A stretch of 64,000 nt of DNA from assembly GCA_029378245.1 (NCBI GenBank), contig JARKIF010000013.1:124001-188000 (forward strand), written 5' to 3'. Made by a program: the position numbers and the translations under genes. Source of the stretch: Roridomyces roridus (lineage: Eukaryota > Basidiomycota > Agaricomycetes > Agaricales > Mycenaceae). Under the pieces are notes generated by a model. That model made no database searches. It had not been told where the DNA came from and saw only the letters and a program-made list of their open reading frames with translations. Positions 1 through 11,924 of this stretch are shown piece after piece (the first letter of the stretch is position 1; every line of letters starts with the position of its first letter).

Positions 1-2
1 GC

Positions 3-264
3 TGGACGAACGCCCGTTCTATCTTTGTTACCTTTGTCGCCAGCTTCTTCGTGAGTTCTTCTACTTGCCTTACTACTTTATGCGCTGACGTACATGTTGA
101 TGCAGACGCCCGGAAAGTTGTGGTTCCTCGGAGACGAGGCGCACGAATCCGACTCCCAATCTGAATCTGAATGTGAATCAGCGTTGGACCGTACCACGCC
201 CACGTCGGGTGCCTGTTCCGGCGGCGTGAGCGATTCCGAAAAGGAGCGTCGTTCCAGCCGTTAG
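3..264 (+). CDS. 3' end of a membrane-protein gene (partial)
   Basis: Two exons are visible: 3-50 and 106-264, joined by a 55-bp intron at 51-105 with a GTGAGT donor and a GCAG acceptor. The first exon encodes a short hydrophobic stretch (SIFVTFVASFF) that could be the end of a last membrane helix. The second exon encodes a hydrophilic tail rich in Ser, Glu and Asp with repeated SES-type runs, ending in KERRSSR and a TAG stop at 262-264. The reading frame stays open across the junction, which supports the splice. The 5' part lies outside the window, so the family cannot be named. An acidic serine-rich cytoplasmic tail would fit a fungal transporter or receptor, but that is a guess. Confidence 0.55.
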
Positions 265-1766
265 GGCCGAACGACTCATTGGAAATTTTCGGAAGGTGAA
301 AGTGTAGCTACAGCATGTTTGTTATCTGTCTGCGCTCGGGTTACTCTCGGTTTTGATGGGCTTCTGTACACTGCGTCCGTATTTAGTTTGCGCATCCCGT
401 TGTAATTTATTTTGCGGCGTTGGAGAGGAACTGTCCGTGGTTGATGCGCGTCTCGTCATCCGTCATCACTGTTGGTGGAGTGTTCGGCATCTACGTGTAT
501 GTGATCTTGCGCGCCGGCATCTTTAGGTTTCTGTCTTTTGAATTAGAATCCAACACTCGTTGCGATCGAGGTACGTGGGATAACTGAGTATTTCCCGCTC
601 GAACTCAGACTACGGATTTCAACACAGAAGTACGGGCATGTCCCCCGATCAAATGAATGTGTCTCCTTGTTCCTGCCAGCTGGGGACTATGACTCCGCCG
701 TCCTTTTTGTGGACCTTTTCCGCCAACCAACCTCGTTGGCACCATCCCCGCCTATCTGAGATTCTCGGAGGTCGGATGTTCAACTTGGTCCACCAAGATC
801 TCAAGCTCGGGGTGGTTACCATAGATCCAAATCGCGTGAACTAACCCGGTCCCATCAATGGTGTTCTCTTCCTTCTCCGGCTTGTCGGGCCCTACTGGTT
901 TGGACAATGATGTAGGCGGTGACAGTGCAAAGAGAATGACAGAGACGGCCATTCCGGTGGAAACCTATAAACGGAGTTCAGAGCATGGAGTGGTGACGAG
1001 ATGGAAATATGTACGGCGATGAAATTGAGCTGGATGGTGTATATGAGGATCCGTTGTGGTCGAAAAATGTGTAGATTTCCGCGCACCTCCAAATTCCAAT
1101 CGTAGTACCGGAACCATTTCTGTACTCCCCGGAAGTAATACGGGAGCTGGCAGTTGTTCCAGCAGGGCCAGCAGGGGCACAGATATGGTCCCATTATCAT
1201 AACTGATGGCCGCATTATCCACGACGTTACCTAGCTCTGGTTGTATATGTCCAACTTGAGTAACAGATATCGTGAGCGACGAGTCTCCTAGGAGAACAAA
1301 TTGATACCTGTCCAAAACATTGCACCACAATCAGAAAAGAGATCGGTTTCAACCGGTTGCTTACATAAATGCGCTACATGAACCTTCCCCATTGACTTGG
1401 ACTCGACAGTGTAGACAGCTGAGCATGAGTACTGCCCAATTATAAACATCCGACTCACGGGGACTCCCGCAAGAGCTACAAGAAGAGCGAAGGCAGAATA
1501 GTCAAGATCACAAAGTATCACCAAATCTCAGGCGCACACTTGTTGAATTCATTGAGAAACTTAGATTGAGGTCAAGTTTGACAAAATAAATTGCTGACTG
1601 CATTCAAGAAAATCCACTGTACTTGTACTACGAGATGTGCGCACAGACGACCAGAAAGGGCCGCCAGTGCAGTGTTGAACTGCCCCGTGCCCAGTAGTAA
1701 GAATGGCACATGCGCGGGCGCTGACTGGGGCCAAGGGTGGGTTGAACCACCAAAAACCAACAGAAT
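265..1766. other. Intergenic stretch, no supported gene
   Basis: Several overlapping minus-strand open frames lie between about 960 and 1520, one with a hydrophobic start (FALLVALAGVPV). I could not join them into a convincing spliced gene or recognise a family. They may be a decayed gene or chance frames. Otherwise this holds the 3' flank of the first gene and of the BTB gene. Confidence 0.4.
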
Positions 1767-2919
1767 TCACAAATTCTCGACTGCCGAACAAAGTGAGAAT
1801 ATATCCAAACAGAAGAAATTAGAATAGTGTGTTGGACTCACCGAATTTCATGTTCGACTCTTCGATGCAGACCTTCAACTGATGCGCAAAGGTGGTCAAA
1901 TCTCCATCTGCCAGCTCTGAACAAGCAGGGCAATCGGCAACAGCCTCGCGCAGACTTTCTGCCAGCTCTACAGCCTTTAACTGTGCCACATGATGGGATG
2001 GAGCAAGGCGTACATGCAGGACCAGAAGATCGATATGAGTTCTGAACCAATCAGCAGGATTGAGCGTCAAATTGCGCGGCTTGCCCGCGAAAAGGTCTCC
2101 CGATGGACCCCTGGGTCCGCAGTTATCACCGTGGTTCGCCTGGGAGTCCCACCAGACAAATGTTTTCTTGGGCCACTGGGATTGGTCGTAAACTAGGTAG
2201 AGCGGGTTTTCGTGCTCGCGGTCCCTGTAGTTGGAGGAGCGGAAGTTGGGTCCGCCCTCAAAGGACCGTGGCCCTGTTGCGGACACCAGGATCTCCTCTG
2301 CTTGGCTGCCGCATGCATGGTGGAAATCGAGAAGAGCGTGAATCGTTTCCCATGTGATGAGTTTCATCTCGGGGAATTTCGCGCGCGGCGCGGTGGGATC
2401 CAGCTCCAACGTGTAAAGGGCCGCCTTTCGAGCAAGGGAAGGGAGGTCCAAGAGGCGACCGATAGCGAACAGACGGTGGGGGTGGGTGCCAACGGGGGCG
2501 TGATTGTCCAGCATCTCCCGAAGCAACTTGAGTACACGGGGGAATTGGTACTTCTGGGCTGCCCCGTGAAGTGCGAAGAAGACGTCGATATCACGAAGTG
2601 ACGTATAATCGGCGCCAGATTTGGCTGGATAGGCGAGGGAGAGGAGACGGTACAGGACATCGCTCGTCTCAGCCAGTTCCAGAACCGTGAGTCCACCTTT
2701 CTCGAGATCTCCCGTGTCAGGATTGGGACGAGGGATAGCGAACAGGCTATCGAAGAATTCAGAGGTAATCCGGAGCATGTCTTTGTGAACGAAGAAATCG
2801 ACGCCATCGCAGGATCGGAGAATGAAGTCGGCGGGTCGGTGGTTGTCTGGGTCGTGTTCGGCGGAGAAGGGTGCTGGTGCGTCCCGAGGGACGGGGGGCG
2901 TCGTGGGTTCGTCTGACAT
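1767..2919 (-). CDS. BTB/POZ-domain protein
   Basis: Predicted protein of 363 aa. Exon 1 is 2919-1842, then a 61-bp intron (1841-1781, GTGAGT...CAG), then a 14-nt last exon ending in TGA at 1767. The start is the first Met of a Pro-rich leader (MSDEPTTPPVP). Residues about 29-130 form the BTB core: ADFILRSCDGVDFFVHKDML followed by the helix with SEFFDSLF. The rest is the alpha-helical extension typical of the large, lineage-expanded BTB families of mushrooms. BTB domains mediate dimerisation and often act as adaptors, for example for Cul3 ligases, but no partner domain is visible and the substrate is unknown. A C-terminal CPAC pair is shared with the paralog at 3.8-5.5 kb, which shows similar spacing but is broken. 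This copy is intact. Confidence 0.8.
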
Positions 2920-3006
2920 GAGTGGTGGGGATAAGGTGTAAGAACAAACATGTGCATACTTGGACTACAAAGACACGCCGCTGATGCCGCAGTGATGCGG
3001 TGCTAT

Positions 3007-3440
3007 TAGACGGGTTGTGCAAAAGCCGTACGGCTTTTTAGTGCATTGTGCAAAGCCGTACGGCTATCTTTTGCCGTGGATTCTTCCGGCTTTATATGGG
3101 CCCCAGTACCGTTGGGGATGCCAAATCATACCTACAGTGCTCGGCTTGCCCAGATTGTTCCGAAAGACGGCTTGGGAAGGAGCCGAACTGACGACATTAT
3201 GTCAAAATTGAGTTGGAGCCGTGTGGAGTTGACTGGACCCAGATTGAACGGGCCGATGACGTACCACGGCTGTCGGATCAGTCTGCCGGTGGGGTTCAGA
3301 CGCATCGAAGTGATGCCAATTTCTTACTCGGCGGCAAAATCCGGCAATAAAATGGAGAAACCCCGCCATTTTGTCCGCACGGCTTTGCACAATGCCAAAA
3401 AGCCGTGTGCGGCTCCATACGGCTTTGCACAACCCGTCTA
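3007..3440. mobile_element. Palindrome-rich MITE-like element
   Basis: About 434 bp bounded by imperfect inverted repeats of about 60 bp. The left end reads TAGACGGGTTGTGCAAAAGC and the right end is its near-perfect reverse complement, ending ...TTTGCACAACCCGTCTA. Within each arm the self-complementary GCCGTACGGC motif or a variant recurs next to TGTGCAAAG. The outermost TA at both ends (3007-3008 and 3439-3440) could be a TA target duplication, as for Tc1/mariner-type elements. No transposase frame is present, so it is non-autonomous. It lies between the two BTB paralogs. Confidence 0.65.
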
Positions 3441-3779
3441 TTGAATTGATCGCCCCGGCAAAGTCTCGTTTAGAGTTGCGGCGGACTCGGACGCTTCAAG
3501 GACGCTGCTCTTTTTGGCCTCTACCCTCAATGGAGGAATGGAATAAGAAGAACCTCGGCGAGTCCCCGTGGCGCCGTGTATTCGAAGACCACTGATTTGC
3601 GTATTCGCAGCCGAGAAGTTCTGAGTCTCACATAATAGTTGATGGTCCTGGTACTTAGTCCCGACGATTGTTAGATTATGCGAGAATTGAACAACGAAAA
3701 TGAGGGTACTATGCATCAAGGTTTTTCGTCTGCCAACAACGATGAGTGGAAAATGTACAGAAGAACGTCGTGACTCATG

Positions 3780-5536
3780 GAGTACATGCTGATTCGATTT
3801 CTCAATACACACTGCAAGCTGACGGGCAAATACAGCAAGATCTCGCATAGCGCGCGGGCTACACGCTGGGCACGCATTTATATCCCGCCGTACAAAGTCC
3901 GTAGCATCGCTTGCCATCTGCCCCACCAACTCGTGCGAGGGAAGGACAAGTATCTTGGCCGAAAGTGCCTTGATGAAGGCGCGGAACCACGGAGCCGCCA
4001 GAGTCGTGGGGTAACCGTCGTCGCCCTTGATGTTGGAGGGAGCGCATCCTTTGCAATGGGCCGCCTCCCAATTCCACCACACAAACGCGTCGTCCTGGCT
4101 CTGGTCGTAGATGAGTGGCTCACAGCGCGCTTCCTCGTGTCGAACACGGTGATACGTAGTTCCGTTGGTAGCCTCCGGGCCCCTTGGACACATGATTCCA
4201 GCACCTTCACTGCGGCTTTCCCGCACGCGCGATGAAAGTCGAACAGACTTTGAGCCGTTTCCCAATCGAGGAGCTTCATCTCGGGGAATTTGGCAGAGGC
4301 GGCGACATCCAGACGGAGTGTTCGTATCGCTGCTTTGCGCGCGAGTGCAGGGGACTCTAGCAGGCGTGCGATGGCGAACATGCGGTGGGCGAGAGCGTCG
4401 ACGAGAACGCAATTCTCGAGCATTTCCTTCAGGACCTTCAGAACGCGCATGAACTGGTATTTCTGTGCGGCTTCGTAAAGTGCGACAAGTGTGTCAAGAT
4501 CGGCTTCGGGGTGCAGTGTGACACGGCGGATAAAAGCTTGTCATCTGCCAAAGTCACCCGGTTGACATTTGGTTTGTCATGGGTCTGTCATTTGGCTGAG
4601 CCTCCTTTGTCCTCTCGGCAAACCCTTTGCTTGGGCCTCCAACGGATGCCACGAGGCTGCCTCGTGGCCTTAACATCACCCTTTTTCTTTGAAATCCGGT
4701 TACACAAGTATTTGAGCTCATCGAGCCGCGGGCAGCCGGGATGTAGGATATGTTGAATCAACCAAAGTATTCACTTTTTCTGTTTGAATGCATGCATGTT
4801 GGCCATCCCACGAAGGAAAGATAACTGAACGGGCATTGCCTGCGGGAACATTGTGGTTGAATTGTGCTGCCGATGCCTTGCCGAGGTTCAGATCAGCGAA
4901 AAGTCAACGAACACGACTCGAATTGAAAGAGCTATGGCGTCGGATCAGGACCCTTTGTGTGACCCAGGGCTCTGATATGGGCTGATCTACCCGGCAAGCA
5001 TGGGCCGTGTACCGGCAGAACTAGCATATATGATAGACCGGAGTCCGGCAGATTAAAAGCCGTCTGATACCGGAGCTATTCTTTCAGAAATTCATGTTTT
5101 TGAAAGCCACGAGGCTGCCTTGAGGCACTTGAGCTTTGGCCCAGCAGATACTCAAACGGTGGAACAAAGAGCTCGGCTAAGTGGGGAGCCAAATGACGGC
5201 CCCGGTAGGTGGGCAAATGACAGGACTTTTCTTCGGCCAAATGACAGGGTTTTATCCGCCGTGTGAGAGACTTGGAAGGATAGGCCAACGAAAGGAGGGA
5301 GTGGAGGACGGTACCACTGACAGCCCATTCCGAGACAGATCTCCTGCATGGTTGGTCTGAGAAACGGCGAGCATCCCATCGAAGAAATCGGAGGTGAATT
5401 TGAGCATTTCCTTGTGGACATGAAAGTCCACGCGGTCGCTGGAGCGTAGGATGAAGTCGGGAGCCCGTTGGGTGTCCTCGCCCAGCTCACCGGAGAAAGG
5501 CGAAGGTGCGTCTCGAATGGGTGAGGTCTCAGACAT
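3780..5536 (-). pseudogene. BTB-protein paralog, interrupted and frameshifted
   Basis: A second copy of the BTB gene at 1.8-2.9 kb, starting at Met 5536 (MSETSPIRDAPSPF) with a clear BTB core (DFILRSSDRVDFHVHKEML). Three lesions are visible. First, near 5300 about eight codons present in the intact paralog are missing and the frame shifts before the LLSLAYP segment. Second, a 742-bp TIR element sits at 4522-5263. Third, another frameshift lies near 4190, between KVLESCVQ and the downstream YDQSQ...FVWW segment. Reading across the element after removing it and one TGA copy restores continuous paralog-like sequence ending in AAQKYQF. The C-terminal CPAC and CIEKSN segments match CIEESN of the paralog. 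The exact 3' end is uncertain. Confidence 0.75.
4522..5263. mobile_element. 742-bp TIR element inside the BTB paralog
   Basis: The left end starts CACGGCGGATAAAA and the right end finishes TTTTATCCGCCGTG, an exact 14-bp terminal inverted repeat. Similarity continues inward, with TGTCAT(T/C)TG blocks on both sides. The trinucleotide TGA flanks it on both sides (4519-4521 and 5264-5266). A CAC-start with a 3-bp duplication resembles CACTA/EnSpm-type insertions, but the family is an inference. Several GTCATTTGG-type repeats lie near both ends. No transposase frame is seen, so the element is non-autonomous. Confidence 0.75.
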
Positions 5537-8500
5537 GGAAGTCAGAAAGAAAAGGGTTCGGCTGATTCGGCAATCGGTGACAAACAGCTTGTTTGCACAC
5601 AATGTGACCGATGTGACACTGCTCCTTCCTCTCATCCCCCACTGCGCATGCTCAAGGATTCATCCAGCACACTTACTCTCAGCGTTTTCCTTCCAACATG
5701 CCGAAAAGAGACACTGCCTCGCGACGTGCTGTTGATTCTCCAGGACACCGATCACGTTGCGACTAGAATCTTTGAATTTTCAATCCGCCTAACAGAGCCC
5801 CACTGCTCCCTCCGCTCGCCTCGTTTTTCATCGGCACTGCTACGCATGTGCGCTCGCTTTTTTCTATCTCCTTCGAGTGCTCGTCGCGTGGACGCAATCG
5901 GATGGAAGGCCGAGCGCAGTTGGCGCTCGTTTTTTTCGTCGGATGACACACACACACAGACGCAGGATTTGGGATCCAGGAGAGTTACATTTGCTACTAC
6001 GGCGCAGTTAAAGACAGGAGTAAGGCTGGTGCGTTGCTAGCGCTTCTTGCTTACCTTTTTGTAATGATAATCGCGGTGCCAGTCGACACCCCTCTCTACT
6101 GGCCACATCCAATGGTGGTCCATTCGCTGACCACGAACTCGCAGGGGCTACATACATTTCCTCCCGACCCACTCACTCCTCGAGGCTCGCCGCCAGTATC
6201 CCGCAGGCACGAAAGAAGCTGACACCCATGTCGAGGTCAGCGCGCTTCAAGACTATTTTTTGGTTCCCTAGACCCTCGGAGGACCTTTTGATTCGATTCG
6301 ATTCGATTCTGTGCGTTGTCCACGATTTTCTCCCGCCTGCTCCTCGACTGACCCTTGACTCCAGCCAGCCCTGACCGATGTACGCAATCCAGCTGCTTTC
6401 CAGTACACTGGTATTGGCGTCCAGTAGCGTAGCTTCACGATCTTCTGAGAACAGTCGATTATCTGACAAGCGGGAAGCCTCGTTCGAATCGAGGCTGGAT
6501 CATAGGAACATCCGGTGGCTTCCTTTTTGATGCGGCAATGGCTCTTTGACAGCCAAGTAAGTCTCTTCAGACCTCAGCGCTATAGCTGCTGAGTTCTAAA
6601 CGACAATCGTAGACCACATCCCCTGCTTGTATTTCACACATACTCGGCCCCTCAGTCAAGCGATGTGAGCTAGTCTCCGGGCAATCCCGTTTACGGGATA
6701 TCTTCGTAGGTGGGACCAGTGCCGAGTCATCTAGCTACTCGAACCCTCGCTGAGTCCTCGCGTCGGGTTTTGCATACACTATGGGCTCAGTGACTTTTGA
6801 AGACACTCGAAAGCACCCTGGGCCTTTGCTCAAGGCCGCGTTCGACTCGCGACTGGGGTTTAGCAAGGATGGGATTTTCTTTCGCCCCGTGTTTTCCTCC
6901 TGTGCACATGGACAATTGAAGCACGCGCAGCTCAAGTTCGATTGTTGCGTGTTGCTTCACCGCCCGTCGTATTTGACCGCTCGTCGTATTTGACCGCTCT
7001 TCTTCTGCAGCTTCTGCAGTCCCAAAATTCAAGATGTCCAGTAGGTTGCTTCGCAAGCCTGTCGCCATCTTCGCCTGCACAGACTCTCTAGTGGCTCACA
7101 CTAAGTACAGAAATGATCGCCTTCCGTGTGGTTGCGCCAAGGTCGACCCATCCGGCCCCAGCTCAAACAAAAAAGGCTATTCTCTTGTGGACGACGCCAA
7201 ACTCAATGCGCGCGTCTTCTCGCTTGCCGACCAGCCTTTTTTCTTTGTGGTATTTCCACAAGTACCCCCATACACGAACCTAACCGCGTTTGATATTCTG
7301 CACTGGAGGCTCATTATTGGGACTGACGTCATGCCACTTTCTGCAGACTCTTGTGCCGCGGATTTATGTTTTTCATGATCTGGCTCAGTACTGTGTCAGT
7401 GATTCTTGATCGCCTTTCGTAGATTCCATCACCTCATGAGTCCGCATACAGCATTGACTCGATGACCGGTCACATATCTCTGCGACGCTGAGTGACAGTC
7501 TACGTATGTCTGCGAGCTTTTCTCCCATCGCCGTAACTTATATCAAGGCCGAGTTCGCGACGTGCGTATTACCCAATGATAGCGGTTGTGGCACTCGCAT
7601 CGAGTCCTTCGGTGCAGTGCTGAGCCGCAAATTATCTCTCCTGGGATCATCGCTGCGTGTGAAGCAGGAGGACCTCCTTTTGGGTGATACGTGGATGGGT
7701 CGCGCTTTAAAGTCATGTTTCAGCCCTTCCAGGTTCGTATCCAACACCCACCTTGATCTCAAGTCTCACATCTGTCTTGAGATCCCATAGTCAATGAAGT
7801 GTGGTTTCAATCCAATCCTATCCGAGTCAAATTTCATTAACGATTAATCAATGATAGGTGAATTCATATACGAGGCGCCGATGGGAATGCTGGTGCCCGT
7901 TCAAGTATGTTTTTTTTTCTCTTTTCTTGGTGGCTCCAATCAGTCATGATCAAGTCACCAATCTTTCTCAGTTTCTGTTAGAACGAGGCGGACATCTTAT
8001 CAGGAACTCCGTCCATCGGCATTCCGCGGGAGTGCCACCCGTCTGTTGGATTGCGCGCAAGATGTGGATGGTACCACACACATTTTGTGTAAGGTCCGCG
8101 TCGATGAAGTTGCCGCTGACCCCGCAAGAGCCGTCAAGAAGCCGAAGTGTTCGCACTGAGTTCAGTGGACAAGGTCTCGGATTCGAGAAAACTGTCTATC
8201 TACTACAAAAGGCCGTGTCTATATACTAACTACTGAGCCACTCGTACTAAATAAGAATACAAAGTAAAATCTAACTACGGAACAAGGGCCAGTGGCACCC
8301 TTGATAAATCTTCACAGTGTGCTTGCCGCGAGGCAAGCCGGCATACATATCAGTGATCCGTCAAAGCCGTGTCCGTATTTGGATGACCGCGCGTCTGATG
8401 GCAGCGCATCCGTTACATATTTCAACCCCTGATCATATTTTTCTTTCGAGCAACAGTCTCATTGGTTCATCAACCGGAGCTGAGAAATCCAAACCAAACT

Positions 8501-8692
8501 CTGATTGTTCTAGGATGCCGATGAATGCCGCCAAGAGACAACAGGACTGCCGCCGGTCACGACCGTAGAATTGCCAAGGGTCGCTCCTAGTCGGTCCTGA
8601 GGTCTCGTCTCTTCTCCGGCGGCCTGCTAAATGAATGCAGCCGTCTCATCTCGGCGGAAAGTCCTATGCCCGATGTTGTTGTCCTTGTATTG
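5537..8692. other. Gene-poor stretch
   Basis: No coding region could be supported on either strand. Frames up to about 130 codons occur but show no recognisable domain, splice pattern or membrane topology. A short ATTCG tandem repeat lies at about 6291-6308. A tRNA-like T-arm (CCTCG TTCGAAT CGAGG) lies near 6480-6500 without a convincing remainder of a tRNA. Confidence 0.4.
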
Positions 8693-8696
8693 TTGT

Positions 8697-10028
8697 CACT
8701 GTGAAACCCGGGGCACATGAAAATCATGTCCCTCGGTACCCCCCAATTCATGTCCGGATTGCCTGAAGATCAAAGTGGAGCGCATCAAAATCACCTCCCT
8801 TTCGGTGAAGTACGCAATCTCGATTCATGTGCGTTTTTGACGTTTTCATGTGCCTTTTTCATATCCTCTTAGCATGAAAATGACCGGCAAAGATGTGAGT
8901 CCAATTTCAGTCATGCTGTACGATAATGAATATTATTTGCGAGGCACTGAAATTCGGATGGAAACCAGATGGATTTCAAAGTAAATGTATGTGATACAAC
9001 AACGTGCTACCACCACGCCGCCCAGTCTCGCCTCCGCCTCCACCCAAGCCACATCCGCATAGTCGGTGTCGATAACGTCGTCGGCTAAAGTTCATCCCAT
9101 TTAAGTAGAGCATCTCCGGGATATGGCCACGGAACATACCTCGAGTTGCGACTAGCGGAGCGGGAGGACATCGTAGAGAATGATTCCGAGTGCATCAAGG
9201 GGAACGGCAATTAGGCAATGGATGGGGCACGCACTAGATGTAAGAGACGGAGCGAGAGCTCCCGGCGTTCCAATCTGCTCCACGGACTTGAGAACTTCTT
9301 GAGGGTCATATTCGTAATGGGTCAGAACAGAGTAAGTAAACAGAGTTAGCGACGCAACCGATGCCCGCTGGCCTCATCAGTGAGCCAGGATCTCCGACGC
9401 TCGAGCCCTACACCCATTTGTGATGGCCACGGCGGCTTGGGCTTCAAACCGGTACCTGTCGGTGGCGAGGGTTTGAAACTGGTCCTGAGGTCTACGGTAC
9501 CATGGAGTGTAGTTGACGGGGCTCCTGACGGAAAGAGGTCGAAGAGGAGGGCGTTGACGAAGCGGGGGCAAGAGGGACGTGAGGGTTAGGAGGAAGGAGT
9601 GGAGCGCTGTGACAAGCGTGACACCACTGACATCATCCGCAGCACGCGCTCCACACAAGGAATATTTCGCTTTTCGCAAGCTCGGCTGCCTGTAATATGC
9701 CACTCTGGAACGGTATGCTTGTCGGGCATGAGCAGAATTGCGATAGGCTGAACGAATAACACTCTAGCTCGATCAATGCTCAATTGCATCTTTTGCGTTG
9801 ATTTTCATGCCCTTCTCGCATGATTTTGGCTTGACTGTTTCAACACCGGGGTCCCTGAAATTCACCGCCAAGCACATGATTTGGTCCTTGGTGCAGAGTG
9901 AGTAAAACTCACCAAATAACGCCTGAATGACCCGAGATGCATGATCCATTCATTTCAGGCCAGCGGCCCTGATTTTGCGTTTTCATGGCACGGCGACATG
10001 AATTTCATGCGCCGATGTTTTCACAGTG
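8697..10028. mobile_element. 1.33-kb non-autonomous TIR element starting CACTG
   Basis: The left end (CACTGTGAAA then a CATGAAAATCATGTC block) matches, inverted, the right end (GACATGAATTTCATG then TTTTCACAGTG). The match spans about 45 bp with a few differences. TTGT precedes the left end (8693-8696) and follows the right end (10029-10032), a possible 4-bp target duplication. CACTG termini suggest the CACTA superfamily, although 4 bp rather than 3 is unusual for it. Many CATGAAA/TTTCATG motifs in both subterminal regions resemble transposase-binding repeats. The interior (about 9000-9780) carries unrelated GC-richer sequence with short open frames of unknown origin. Confidence 0.6.
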
Positions 10029-10308
10029 TTGTATCTTCCGGGCTTCTCGGTATGAGCTCCTAACTGCCTTCTCTACCATTCATGCTCTGACCAACATCTG
10101 AAAAGACAAGCCCCATTCCAGGGAAAAGAAGCATTTCGAGCAATGCCGGTTGCCCTCGGCTTGGGCGGCTCATTCAATGTTCCGGCGTCTAAATGTGCCT
10201 AGGCGCGTTAGCTAATCCATCAATTGGTCGTCTCCCTATCAACCGCGTTTCTCGATATCAATCTTTTCTCTCATTCATGCCATTCATTGCCTTCTGCTCA
10301 CCGCCCTC

Positions 10309-11717
10309 ATGTCCATTCGCACGAAACGAAACTGGAAAGGACTTCAGCTCCCCGCGGCGACTCCCAACGGCTCGAACGATGAGCAGCCTATACCGACTCG
10401 ACTGGCGCCTCTGGGGCCTCGACAACGCCCTCAGCCACTGCGGGACTCGCACGCTAACGGCGGACTCACGCCAGAGCTCTCTACGTCCTCCCTGACGAGT
10501 ACCCTGGCCTCCCTCGACGCTCGACCGCGGTTCAAGGACTATGACCTCAAGAACGACGAGTTTACTGTGTTGGAGGAGCTGGGGCAGGGTAACGGGGGCA
10601 GCGTCATGCGTGTGCAGCACGTACCCACTGGGAAGATCATGGCGAAGAAGGTGTGTTATCCCTGCCAGCTCACGCGCGCTACTGCTGATGACGGGAGTGC
10701 CCAAAAGATTGTTCTGATTGATGCAAAACCTGAAGAACGCCGCAAGCTCCTCCGCGAGCTTCAGATCATGCACGACTGCGACTCGCCGTACATCATAACC
10801 AGCTATGGAGCCTACCTCGCCGAGCCGAACATCTGCATCTGCATGGAGTTTATGGACAAGAAGTCGTTTGACGGCATTTACAAACGTATCGGTGCAATCG
10901 ACATCAACGTCGTCGGGAAGGTCGCGGTGGCGGTATTGGAGGGGCTGAGGTATCTGTACGATGTGCATCGTATCATTCATCGTGGTGTGTCCCATCTTCA
11001 TCTGTTCCGTGCGTTTGAACTAAATCACGGGGCAGATATCAAGCCCTCGAATATCCTATGCAACAGTGACGGCGATATCAAACTCTGTGATTTCGGCGTC
11101 TCGGGCGAGTTGGTCAACTCGCTCGCGAATACCTTTGTCGGGACGTCAATCTACATGAGCGTGCGTTTTAGTGGTGTCGTTTCATCTCGTACCTACCTTT
11201 CATACAGCCGGAACGCATCCAAGGCGGCGAATACTCTGTTAAATCCGACATCTGGTCTCTCGGAATCACCCTCCTAGAACTCTCCGTCGGCCAATTCCCC
11301 TTCTCCGGCTCGTTCTCCGACTCTGACGATGACGATGACACGCCCGCGCCCCACTCCCACTCCCACTCTCATCGCGACTCTCTCCAACCCCCGCTCAACT
11401 CACGCGCTCGTCGGCGGCGGAGTAAAGGCGTCAGCCTGCATGGTGGGGGTATGACGATGAGTATTATCGAGCTCATGCATCAGATTGTCAACGAGCCTTC
11501 GCCCAAGTTGCCAAAAGGGAAGTTTCCGAGGGAGGCCGAGGAGTTTGTAGATGCGTGTCTCGAGAAGGATCCGGATGCAAGGAAGACGCCAGCGCAGCTT
11601 TTTGTGAGTGTCTTCTTCGAGGTCAGGACAATGCTGACGAAGATGTAGGATTACGCGTGGATACCTACGTCGAGGACGAATGGGGTCGATATGAAGGCGT
11701 GGGCGGCGACGTTTTGA
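10309..11717 (+). CDS. ste7: MAP kinase kinase, Ste7/Fuz7 type
   Basis: Five exons: 10309-10650, 10708-10984, 11036-11160, 11208-11603 and 11649-11717, with introns of 45-57 bp. The protein is 402 aa. It phosphorylates a MAP kinase, and the Ste7/Fuz7/Ubc5 branch works in pheromone response and mating. The N-terminus has a basic docking site for the MAPK (KRNWKGLQLP, residues 6-15). The kinase domain shows the Gly-rich loop (GQGNGGSV), the ATP lysine in AKK, HRDIKPSN (formed across intron 2), DFG at the start of the activation segment, and the dual phosphorylation region SLANTFVGT before the APE-equivalent SPE (formed across intron 3). A His/Ser/Asp-rich insert precedes the C-lobe. The last exon ends DMKAWAATF. 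It is convergent with the DUF6535 gene, 207 bp apart. Ste7-type rather than Pbs2- or Mkk-type is inferred from the core sequence. Confidence 0.9.
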
Positions 11718-11924
11718 ATGAGCTGAGTGCACATGCGGTATATGAATTTTATCTACGGATAGATGGTGTAAATTAGATGCTTTACGACTTATGCTCCCCG
11801 CATATCCACCGCGACGACTGCCTCTCCAGATCAATCGTGACATTACCCAGGTCCGACTCCATTCAATTGCCGGTCTCATTTATGGGACAAGTATGCATGC
11901 GACTGGCTGCGGCGACTTGAGCTC

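Noticed and set aside
965..1524. Spliced minus-strand gene with a hydrophobic N-terminus
   Set aside because: No set of donor and acceptor sites gave one continuous frame, and no family was recognisable.
6425..6500. Candidate tRNA around a TTCGAAT loop near 6480
   Set aside because: The T-arm pairs and an A-box-like TAGC word lies upstream, but the D and anticodon arms do not pair and the acceptor has a mismatch and a wobble.
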